From positions 1 through 51,383 of the forward strand of contig CAAFLG010000051.1 of NCBI GenBank assembly GCA_900763705.1: a DNA stretch of 51,383 nt, written 5' to 3'. This document shows, one piece after another, positions 44,537-51,383 of the stretch. Source of the DNA: an uncultured Oscillospiraceae bacterium. GTDB taxonomy: Bacteria > Bacillota > Clostridia > Oscillospirales > Oscillospiraceae. The notes beneath the pieces were generated by a model, which worked only from the letters and a program-made list of their open reading frames with translations, did no database searches and had not been told where the DNA came from. How positions within the stretch are numbered: the stretch's first letter is position 1; every line of letters starts with the position of its first letter. The position numbers and the translations under genes were made by a program.

Positions 44537-46069
44537 TTGGGATCTGCATATGCAGTTAAAATGGAGAACGTAACGAAGCGGTTCGGCAAGGTCGTGGCGA
44601 ACAACGCCATCAATCTCGAGCTGCACGAAGGCGAGATCCTGTCTCTGCTGGGTGAAAACGGCAGCGGCAAGACCACGCTGATGAATATGCTCTCCGGCAT
44701 CTACTTCCCCGATGAGGGGCAAATCTACATTCATGGCGAGCCTGTGACGATCGCCTCCCCCAAGGATGCGTTCGCCAACGGCATCGGCATGATCCACCAG
44801 CATTTCAAGCTCGTGGACCTCTTCACCGCGACGGAGAACATCATCCTCGGCCTTGAAGGAAAGCTCGACATTGCCGAGGCCAGCAAAAAGGTCAAGGAGA
44901 TCTGCGACAAGTACGGGTTCGACATCGACCCCGACCAGAAGATCTACGATATGTCCGTTTCGCAGAAGCAGACCGTCGAGATCGTCAAGGTCCTCTACCG
45001 CGGGGCGGATATTCTCATCCTCGATGAGCCCACCGCCGTGCTCACCCCGCAGGAAACGGACAAGCTCTTTGCCATCATGCGCAACATGAAGGCCGACGGC
45101 AAGTCCCTCATCATCATCACCCATAAGCTCCATGAAGTGCTCGACGTGTCCGACCGCGTGGCAGTGCTGCGCAAGGGCGAGTACATCGGCGATGTTGCCA
45201 CCAAGGACGCTGACCAGCAGTCGCTGACCGATATGATGGTCGGCCACACGGTCAGCCTGAACATCAACCGCCCCGAGCCGAAAAACGTCGCGCAGCGCCT
45301 CGTCGTCGACGGGCTCACCGTTTACGATGAGCTCGGCGTCAAGCGTCTCGACGATGTTTCCTTCACCGTCAACGCGGGCGAGGTGCTCGGCATCGCGGGC
45401 GTCGCAGGCAGCGGCCAGCGCGAGCTGCTCGAGTCCATTGCGGGCCTCTACCCCGTCGCCTCCGGCCATGTCACGTTCTATCCGCCCGACGGCGGCAAGG
45501 AAAAGGAACTCGTCGGTCTCGACCCGATGAAGATCCGCAAGAGCGGCATTTCGATGTCGTTCGTCCCCGAGGACCGTCTCGGCATGGGTCTTGTCGGCTC
45601 GATGGGCATGACCGGCAACATGATGCTGCGCTCGTGGCGCAAGGGCCACGGCGCGTTCGTCAACCGCAAGGACCCCGAAGCCCTCGCCAACCGCATCTGG
45701 GAAGAGCTTGGCGTCGTTACGCCCAGCACCTCCTTCCCCGTGCGCCGTATGTCGGGCGGTAACGTGCAGAAGGTGCTCGTCGGCCGTGAGATTGCCCCGT
45801 CCCCCGCCGTGCTGATGACGGCCTATGCCGTGCGCGGCCTTGATATCAACACATCCTACACGATCTACAACCTGCTGACCGAGCAGAAGATGCAGGGCGT
45901 CGCCGTCGTCTACGTCGGCGAGGATCTCGACGTTCTGCTCGAGCTGTGCGACCGCATCGTCGTTCTCTGCGGCGGTCAGGTCTCCGGCGTGGTCGACGCA
46001 CGCAAGACAGATAAGCGCGAAGTCGGCGCGCTGATGACCCTCGTGAGAGGAGGCAAGAAGGATGAATAA
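44537..46069 (+). CDS. Nucleoside ABC transporter ATPase (two NBDs)
   Basis: A 510-residue tandem ABC ATPase of the NupA/YufO type. NBD1 has Walker A GENGSGKTT (about 37) and Walker B LILDEPTAVLTP. NBD2 keeps GVAGSGQREL and MSGGNVQK but its Walker B region reads LMTAYAVRGLD, lacking the catalytic acidic residue, as is common in this family's second domain. The TTG at 44537 is preferred because AAGGGG lies at proper distance; GTG at 44528 and ATG at 44561 are alternatives. It overlaps the first permease by eight bases. Confidence 0.9.
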   Translation: MGSAYAVKMENVTKRFGKVVANNAINLELHEGEILSLLGENGSGKTTLMNMLSGIYFPDEGQIYIHGEPVTIASPKDAFANGIGMIHQHFKLVDLFTATENIILGLEGKLDIAEASKKVKEICDKYGFDIDPDQKIYDMSVSQKQTVEIVKVLYRGADILILDEPTAVLTPQETDKLFAIMRNMKADGKSLIIITHKLHEVLDVSDRVAVLRKGEYIGDVATKDADQQSLTDMMVGHTVSLNINRPEPKNVAQRLVVDGLTVYDELGVKRLDDVSFTVNAGEVLGIAGVAGSGQRELLESIAGLYPVASGHVTFYPPDGGKEKELVGLDPMKIRKSGISMSFVPEDRLGMGLVGSMGMTGNMMLRSWRKGHGAFVNRKDPEALANRIWEELGVVTPSTSFPVRRMSGGNVQKVLVGREIAPSPAVLMTAYAVRGLDINTSYTIYNLLTEQKMQGVAVVYVGEDLDVLLELCDRIVVLCGGQVSGVVDARKTDKREVGALMTLVRGGKKDE

Positions 46070-47153
46070 AAAGCAATCCCTTTTCCACATCGCCAAGCGC
46101 GACACGCTCCCCTGGTACAAAGCCGCGCTCATCCGCGGCGGCGCGATCGTGATCGCTTTGGTCGTCTGCGCCATCGTGACGACGCTCCTCACGGGTGAAA
46201 ACCCCATCAGCGTCTACTCCACCATCCTCTACGGCGCGTTCGGCACCTCGCGCAAGAGCTGGGTCACATTCCACAACCTTGCGATCCTGCTCGGCATTTC
46301 GCTCGCCGTCACGCCCGCGTTCAAGATGCGCTTTTGGAACATCGGCGCGGAGGGTCAGGTGCTCATCGGCTGCCTTGCCACTGCCGCTTGTATGATCTGC
46401 CTTGGCGATAAAGTCCCCGGCGCCGTGCTCATCCTTCTGATGATCCTTGCCTCCATCGCGGCGGGTGCGCTCTGGGGCTTCCTCCCCGCCATCTTCAAGG
46501 CGAAGTGGAACACGAACGAGACGCTCTTCACGCTGATGATGAACTACATTGCGACGCAGCTCGCCGCCTTCTTCATCATCGTCTGGGAGGTTCCCAAGGG
46601 CTCGGGCAAGATCGGTATCATCAACGCGAACAGCGAGGCCGGCTGGCTCCCCATTATCGGCGGGCAGCGCTACCTCCTCCCCATCCTGCTCGTAGCGATC
46701 CTCACGGGTCTTATGTACATCTACCTCAACTACAGCAAGCACGGCTATGAGATTGCCGTCGTCGGCGAGAGCCAGCGCACCGCGAGCTATGCCGGCATCA
46801 AGGTCGAGCGTGTCATCGTGCGCACGATGGTGCTCTCCGGCGCGATCTGCGGCCTCATCGGTCTTCTGCTCACCGCCGGCACGGACCACACGCTCACGAC
46901 CACCATCGTCGGCGGACGCGGCTTCACCGCGGTCATGGTCTCGTGGATGGCCAAGTTCAACCCCATCCTGATGATCTTCACGAGCCTTCTCATCGTCGTT
47001 CTCAGCCGCGGCGCGAGCGAGATCTCCAGCGTCTTCGGCCTGAACCACTCCTTCGCCGATATCCTGACGGGCATCATCCTCTTCTTCATCATCGGCAGCG
47101 AGTTTTTCATCAGCTACAAGGTCAGCCTGCGCAAGAGCAAGAAGGAGGCGTGA
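46062..47153 (+). CDS. Nucleoside ABC transporter permease, first subunit
   Basis: A 363-residue membrane protein with about ten hydrophobic segments and the BMP-type permease core (FKMRFWNIGAEGQVLIG near 85). ATG overlaps the ATPase stop (ATGAATAA), indicating coupled translation. Probably forms a heterodimer with the next gene product. Confidence 0.9.
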   Translation: MNKKQSLFHIAKRDTLPWYKAALIRGGAIVIALVVCAIVTTLLTGENPISVYSTILYGAFGTSRKSWVTFHNLAILLGISLAVTPAFKMRFWNIGAEGQVLIGCLATAACMICLGDKVPGAVLILLMILASIAAGALWGFLPAIFKAKWNTNETLFTLMMNYIATQLAAFFIIVWEVPKGSGKIGIINANSEAGWLPIIGGQRYLLPILLVAILTGLMYIYLNYSKHGYEIAVVGESQRTASYAGIKVERVIVRTMVLSGAICGLIGLLLTAGTDHTLTTTIVGGRGFTAVMVSWMAKFNPILMIFTSLLIVVLSRGASEISSVFGLNHSFADILTGIILFFIIGSEFFISYKVSLRKSKKEA

Positions 47154-47157
47154 AGCA

Positions 47158-48144
47158 ATGACGTTTGATCTAACTGCTTTTCTTCCCCGTGCGGTCATGC
47201 AGGGCATCCCCCTGCTCTACGGCAGCACCGGCGAGATCTTAACGGAAAAATCCGGCAACCTCAACCTCGGTATTCCGGGCGTGATGTACGTCGGCGGTAT
47301 CTGCGGCGTCATCGGCGCGTTCTTCTACGAGCAGTCAACGCCCGCAGCCGACATGAACGCCTTCCTTGCCATCGGCATCCCGATGCTCTGCTCGCTTTTG
47401 GGCTCCCTTCTCATGGGCCTTCTCTACTGCCTGCTGACCGTCACGTTGCGCGCCAATCAGAACGTCACCGGTCTTGCGCTCACGACGTTCGGCGTCGGCA
47501 TCGGCAACTTCTTCGGCGGCTCGCTCATCAAGCTGACCGACAGCGAGGTCCCTTCCATCGCCCTGAGCGCGACGAGCGCCTACTTCAGTAAGTCCCTGAA
47601 CGTCGGCGGCTGGTTCGGCAAGGTCTTCCTGTCCTACGGTTTTCTTGCCTACCTTGCCATCCTTATCGCGCTGCTCTCGTCCTACTTCCTCAAGCACACG
47701 CGCACGGGTCTGCACCTGCGTGCCGTGGGCGAGAGCGCCGCAACGGCGGACGCCGCCGGCATCAACGTGACGAAGTACAAATACCTCGCCACCTGCGTCG
47801 GCAGCATGATCGCGGGTCTCGGCGGCCTGTACTATGTTATGGACTACGCCTGCGGCGTGTGGTCGAACAACGCCTTCGGCGACCGCGGCTGGCTCGCTAT
47901 CGCGCTCGTCATCTTCACGATCTGGCGTCCGAACGTCAGCGTGCTGGCGTCCATCCTCTTCGGCGGATTCTACATCCTCTACATCTTCATCCCCACTGGC
48001 ACCAATCTTGCCGTCAAGGAGCTTTACAAGATGCTCCCCTATGTCGTCACGCTGGTCGTTCTGATCATCGTGTCGCTGCGCAAGAAGCGCGAGGATCAGC
48101 CGCCCGCATCGCTGGGCCTGAGCTACTTCCGCGAGGAAAGATAA
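47158..48144 (+). CDS. Nucleoside ABC transporter permease, second subunit
   Basis: A 328-residue permease with about nine membrane segments; LYGSTGEILTEKSGNLNLGI near residues 20-40 is the family's typical N-terminal pattern. It starts four bases after the first permease stop. It completes an inner-membrane importer with the BMP lipoprotein. Confidence 0.9.
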   Translation: MTFDLTAFLPRAVMQGIPLLYGSTGEILTEKSGNLNLGIPGVMYVGGICGVIGAFFYEQSTPAADMNAFLAIGIPMLCSLLGSLLMGLLYCLLTVTLRANQNVTGLALTTFGVGIGNFFGGSLIKLTDSEVPSIALSATSAYFSKSLNVGGWFGKVFLSYGFLAYLAILIALLSSYFLKHTRTGLHLRAVGESAATADAAGINVTKYKYLATCVGSMIAGLGGLYYVMDYACGVWSNNAFGDRGWLAIALVIFTIWRPNVSVLASILFGGFYILYIFIPTGTNLAVKELYKMLPYVVTLVVLIIVSLRKKREDQPPASLGLSYFREER

Positions 48145-48153
48145 ATCTTAAAG

Positions 48154-48182
48154 CAAAAGCACCCGATGGGTGCTTTTGTTTT
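48154..48182 (+). terminator. Terminator between permease and deaminase genes
   Basis: CAAAAGCACCC-GAT-GGGTGCTTTTG followed by TTTT, ending 17 bases before the deaminase start. The deaminase needs readthrough or a promoter inside the permease gene. Confidence 0.75.
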
Positions 48183-48198
48183 AGCAAGGAGGAACACC

Positions 48199-49557
48199 AT
48201 GTCTACTCTGCTCATCCGAAATATCCGCACGCTCGTCTCCTGCGACGACCACGATACGCTCTACGAGAATGTTGACCTCTATGCTGAGGACGGCTTCATT
48301 CGCGCAATCGGCAAGGACCTTCCGCAGCAGGCGGAAAAGACCATCGACGCGTGCCATATGCTCTGCTATCCCGGCCTTGTCAACACGCACCACCACCTCT
48401 ACCAGATCTTTTCCCGCAACCTGCCGGAGGTGCAGAATATGGAGCTCTTCGACTGGCTCAGGGCGCTCTATGAGATCTGGAAAAACCTTGATGAGGACGT
48501 GATCCGTCTCTCCACGCTCACAGGCCTCGGCGAGCTGATGAAGCACGGCTGCACGACCTGTTTTGACCACCACTATGTTTTCCCCAGAGATGCGGGCGAC
48601 CTGATCGGCGCGCAGTTTGCCGCGGCGGATGAGATCGGCGCGCGTATGTATGCCTCGCGCGGCAGCATGGACTTATCCAAGAAAGACGGCGGTCTGCCGC
48701 CCGACAGCGTGGTGCAGACGGTCGACGAAATTCTAAAGGACTCCGCGCGCGTCATCAAGCGCTACCACGACAAGTCCTTCGGCGCGATGCACCGCGTGGC
48801 GCTCGCGCCCTGCTCCCCCTTCTCCGTCTCCGCCGATCTTCTGCGCGAGAGCGCACTACTTGCGCGGCAGTACGGTGTGCGCCTACACACACACCTTTGC
48901 GAAACAAAGGACGAGGAATCCTTCATGCTCGCGCGTGAGGGCGTACGCCCGCTCGAATACATGGAGAACCTCGGCTGGACGGGCGGTGACGTCTGGTTCG
49001 CCCACGGCATCCACTTCAACGACGAAGAGCTGCGCGTACTGGCAAAGACGCGCACAGGCGTAGCGCACTGCCCGATCTCCAACATGAAGCTCTCCTCCGG
49101 CATCGCCCGCATCCCGGAGATGCTCTCGCTCGGCGTGCCGGTCGGCCTCGCGGTCGACGGCTCTGCCTCGAACGACGGCTCGTCGCTGATGGAAGAACTG
49201 CGCGTTTCGTATCTTCTGCACCGCCTGAACAGCAGCAAGGCTGCGCCCAGCGGCTACGATCTTCTCAAGATGGCGACGCGCGGCAGCGCCTCCCTCCTTG
49301 GCCGCAGCGACGACATCGGCTCGCTCGCAGTCGGCAAGTGCTGTGACCTCTTCCTCATCGACTCGCGCAGGCTTGAACTGGTCGGCGCGTGCTTCGACCC
49401 AAAAAGCGTGCTCGCCACTGTCGGCGTGCGCGGCGCGGTCGATTACACGGTCGTTCAGGGCCGCGTAACGGTTGAGCAGGGTCATCTTGTCACTGTCGAT
49501 GAAGGATCGCTCGCGCGCGAGGCGGAAGAAAAGTGCCGCGCGTACCTGAACCGGTGA
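48199..49557 (+). CDS. 8-oxoguanine deaminase-type amidohydrolase
   Basis: A 452-residue amidohydrolase. HxH ligands are H64 and H66 in NTHHHLYQ; HTHLCET near 232, HGIHFND near 268 and the Asp in VDGSASND near 320 complete the site. The sequence fits 8-oxoguanine deaminase, which turns 8-oxoguanine to urate and ammonia. Substrate choice within this family cannot be fixed from sequence alone. It shares an operon with the nucleoside importer, linking oxidised purine uptake to urate entry into the module. ATG at 48199 follows AAGGAGG. Confidence 0.82.
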   Translation: MSTLLIRNIRTLVSCDDHDTLYENVDLYAEDGFIRAIGKDLPQQAEKTIDACHMLCYPGLVNTHHHLYQIFSRNLPEVQNMELFDWLRALYEIWKNLDEDVIRLSTLTGLGELMKHGCTTCFDHHYVFPRDAGDLIGAQFAAADEIGARMYASRGSMDLSKKDGGLPPDSVVQTVDEILKDSARVIKRYHDKSFGAMHRVALAPCSPFSVSADLLRESALLARQYGVRLHTHLCETKDEESFMLAREGVRPLEYMENLGWTGGDVWFAHGIHFNDEELRVLAKTRTGVAHCPISNMKLSSGIARIPEMLSLGVPVGLAVDGSASNDGSSLMEELRVSYLLHRLNSSKAAPSGYDLLKMATRGSASLLGRSDDIGSLAVGKCCDLFLIDSRRLELVGACFDPKSVLATVGVRGAVDYTVVQGRVTVEQGHLVTVDEGSLAREAEEKCRAYLNR

Positions 49558-49565
49558 AACGCGCC

Positions 49566-49862
49566 ATGACCGTCGACATTCTGCGCGGCGACATCGCCGC
49601 CCTCCCCTCCGCCGACCGCGCCGGGGAGCTTCTTCCCGCAGCGGAGGGTGACTGCCTGACCCTCGCCTGCACGAGCGGCGAGCTGAAAAGCGCCTACCGC
49701 GTGCTGTGCGCCGTGATGGACTACGGCTACGAACACGAGTGTCCCGCGCGCGTGCGCCTCGTCTGTGCGGGCGAAGATGTGTACAGGGCGTATACCTTCC
49801 AGTGGAATATGTGGTTTGCCGAGCGCAAGCCCGAGCACGACGAATCAAAAAAAGAGGTCTGA
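49566..49862 (+). CDS. Small protein of unknown function after the deaminase
   Basis: A 98-residue protein. The first residues (VDILRGDIAALP) resemble the opening strand of a macro domain and the end has the pattern YRAYTFQWNMWFAERKP, but the middle of a macro domain is absent, so I do not assign it. Starts 9 bases after the deaminase stop with GGTGAAAC ahead, so it is probably translated from the same message. Its last codons form part of the terminator. Confidence 0.6.
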   Translation: MTVDILRGDIAALPSADRAGELLPAAEGDCLTLACTSGELKSAYRVLCAVMDYGYEHECPARVRLVCAGEDVYRAYTFQWNMWFAERKPEHDESKKEV

Positions 49863-49882
49863 CATTCGTCAGACCTCTTTTT
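49848..49882. terminator. Bidirectional terminator between unknown gene and tsf
   Basis: GAGGTCTGAC-ATTC-GTCAGACCTC with AAAAAA before and TTTTT after. Confidence 0.85.
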
Positions 49883-49908
49883 GAGTTTATTTGCAGTGGA
49901 GGGGAAGC

Positions 49909-50826
49909 TTACTTCTTGCCGCCGACCATGGAAGCGATCTCAGCCGCAAAGTTCTCCTGCTTTTTCTCGATGCCCTCGCCCTTCTCGAAGCGAACGGCGG
50001 TGTTGAAGCTGACCTTGCCGCCCAGCGCCTTCGCAGCGTTGTTCATATACTGCTCGACAGAGACGTCGCCGTCCTTGACGAAAGCCTGCTGGAGCAGGCA
50101 GTTCTCGGCATAGAACTTGTTGAGCTTGCCCATGACGATCTTTTCCTTGACCTGCTCGGGCTTGTTCGCCATCTTCGGGTCGTTGGCCATCTGGCCGAGG
50201 AGGACTTCCTTCTCCTCGTCGAGAACGTCCTGCGTGACCTGGCTCTTATCCCAGAAACGGGGGTTGAGCGCGGCGATCTGCATGGCGATGTCCTTGCCGA
50301 TCTCGGTGGCGTCGCAGCCCTCGACGGTCAGGTTGACGATGACGCCGATCTTGCCCTTCATGTGGACATAGGGAACGGAGAAGCCGTCAGCGATGCGGGC
50401 GAAGCGGCGGACGTTCATGTTCTCGCGGATGGCGAGGAACAGCTCGTCCTTGGCATCCTTAACAGTGCCCTTGCCGGTGACCCAGGGGCAGTCCATCAGC
50501 GCGTCGACGTCGGCGGGGTTCTCCTTGGCGACGACCTCGGCCACGCCCTTGACGAAGTTGTTGAACGGCTCGCCGTTGGCGACGAAGTCGGTCTCGCAGT
50601 TGACCTCGACCACAACGCCGACACCGTCGATGACGGCGGCGTAAGCCATACCCTCAGCAGCCACGCGGCTGGCCTTCTTCGCCTGGGAGGCGAGGCCCTT
50701 CTCGCGCAGGAGCATGATGGCCTTTTCCATGTCGCCCTCGCACTCGATGAGGGCCTTCTTGCAGTCCATCAGGCCGCAGCCGGTGGCCTGACGGAGCTCG
50801 TTAACAACAGCAGCAGTGATAGCCAT
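49909..50826 (-). CDS. tsf: Elongation factor Ts
   Basis: A 305-residue guanine nucleotide exchange factor for EF-Tu. The N-terminus reads VVNELRQATGCGLMDCKKAL (residues 7-26), the family hallmark, and VNCETDFVA near 80 is the EF-Tu-binding block. ATG at 50826 follows AGGAGG. It is the second gene of the usual rpsB-tsf pair. Confidence 0.97.
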   Translation of the reverse strand: MAITAAVVNELRQATGCGLMDCKKALIECEGDMEKAIMLLREKGLASQAKKASRVAAEGMAYAAVIDGVGVVVEVNCETDFVANGEPFNNFVKGVAEVVAKENPADVDALMDCPWVTGKGTVKDAKDELFLAIRENMNVRRFARIADGFSVPYVHMKGKIGVIVNLTVEGCDATEIGKDIAMQIAALNPRFWDKSQVTQDVLDEEKEVLLGQMANDPKMANKPEQVKEKIVMGKLNKFYAENCLLQQAFVKDGDVSVEQYMNNAAKALGGKVSFNTAVRFEKGEGIEKKQENFAAEIASMVGGKK

Positions 50827-50868
50827 AGTGATATCCTCCTGAAAATATAGTGTATAGAAAAGTAAAGA

Positions 50869-50893
50869 CGGGGCGAGGCTTTGCCTCGCCCCG
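50869..50893 (-). terminator. Hairpin between rpsB and tsf
   Basis: CGGGGCGAGGC-TTT-GCCTCGCCCCG, a perfect 11-pair stem followed leftward by TCTTTACTTTTC. Similar hairpins are common between rpsB and tsf, where they probably adjust the ratio of the two. Confidence 0.6.
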
Positions 50894-50924
50894 TAAGGTG
50901 TTTCTGGTCGTTCCGAGCGGAAAC

Positions 50925-51383
50925 TTAGGCCTGAGCCTCGCCCTCGGACTTTTCCTCGGTCTCTTCGCCCTGCTTGCCCTCGATCATGGCGTTGGCCATC
51001 ACGGAGGAGATGAGCTTGATGGCGCGGATAGCGTCGTCGTTGCCGGGGATGGGATAGTCGATCTCGTCGGGATCGCAGTTGGTATCGGCGATGGCGACAA
51101 CGGGGATGCCGAGCTTGTGCGCCTCAGCAATGGCGTTGCGCTCCTTGCGGGTATCGACGATGAAGAGCGCGCCGGGGAGCTTCTTCATTTCCTTCACGCC
51201 GCCGAGGTACTTCTCGAGCTTCTCGATCTCGGCGAGGTGCTTCATGACTTCCTTCTTGGGAAGTATATCGAATGTGCCGTTAGCCTGCATGGTCTTGAGC
51301 TGGTTGAGACGGTCCACCCTGGTGCGCATGGTCTTGAAGTTGGTTATCATCCCGCCGAGCCAGCGGGCGTTGACATAGTAGAC
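50925..51383 (-). CDS. rpsB: 30S ribosomal protein S2, N-terminus beyond window
   Basis: The 152 visible residues are the C-terminal two thirds of ribosomal protein S2: VYYVNARWLGGMITNF at the window edge, LFIVDTRKERNAIAEA, GIPVVAIADTNCDPDEIDYPIPGNDDAIRAI and a short acidic tail. The part upstream of 51383 is not in the window. Confidence 0.96.
   Translation of the reverse strand, partial: VYYVNARWLGGMITNFKTMRTRVDRLNQLKTMQANGTFDILPKKEVMKHLAEIEKLEKYLGGVKEMKKLPGALFIVDTRKERNAIAEAHKLGIPVVAIADTNCDPDEIDYPIPGNDDAIRAIKLISSVMANAMIEGKQGEETEEKSEGEAQA

Noticed and set aside
45781..45870. Inactivating mutation in the second nucleotide-binding domain
   Set aside because: Loss of the catalytic acidic residue in the second domain is usual in BMP-type tandem ATPases, so it is not evidence of decay.

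Overview
The window comes from a high-GC, low-TAG Clostridia genome, most likely a gut Oscillospiraceae-type anaerobe. This is inferred from a Firmicutes-style ecfA1-ecfA2-ecfT-truA block, TTG/GTG starts behind strong GGAGG ribosome-binding sites, EFR1, DUF5711 and DUF1292 family proteins, a ClpE-type unfoldase and a Clostridia-like 6S RNA. No tRNA, CRISPR array or intact insertion sequence was seen.

Left part (1-24.5 kb), mostly housekeeping: the N-terminal part of an AT-rich elbB-like gene; a LysR regulator divergent from a sodium:amino-acid symporter; an RHH protein and clpB; a lipoprotein; a P-loop ATPase; and a flavodoxin-ferredoxin. A long leftward run then follows: rRNA methyltransferase-like gene, ecfA1, ecfA2, ecfT, truA, DUF5711, CvpA, clpE, small Cys-rich protein. 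Next come queH, a short aspartokinase preceded by an HTH-ACT protein, a YtvI-type permease, a class A PBP and a DUF1292 protein.

Central part (24.5-49.9 kb), a purine/urate catabolism region: 6S RNA, ssnA, ygfK, an SLH-anchored 5'-nucleotidase (opposite strand), hyuA, two unrelated fold-type II PLP enzymes with a YheO-type regulator (leftward), then ygeY, ygeW and arcC. A BMP-type nucleoside ABC transporter and an 8-oxoguanine deaminase follow. The gene set matches the ssnA/ygfK/hyuA/ygeW/ygeY module, which is known to co-occur with selenium-dependent molybdenum hydroxylases and has been linked to anaerobic urate and purine breakdown. The molybdenum hydroxylase itself and ygeX (diaminopropionate ammonia-lyase) are not in the window. 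The inferred flow is: surface nucleotidase releases nucleosides, the BMP/ABC system imports them, deaminases and YgfK-linked redox plus hydrolases open the rings, YgeW releases carbamoyl phosphate, ArcC makes ATP, and PLP enzymes may remove the last nitrogens.

Right edge: tsf and the C-terminal part of rpsB.

Most notable points: ygeY is cut by a single in-frame TAG at a position where Tyr is expected, flanked by two codons rare here (AGA, ATA). The YheO-type regulator has no ATG/GTG/TTG at the expected start, only an ATA behind an excellent Shine-Dalgarno. TAG terminates only 1 of 43 genes whose stop is visible. A perfect 19-bp palindrome lies in the regulator's leader, and a similar AT-rich element lies upstream of ssnA, ygeY and the ABC operon.
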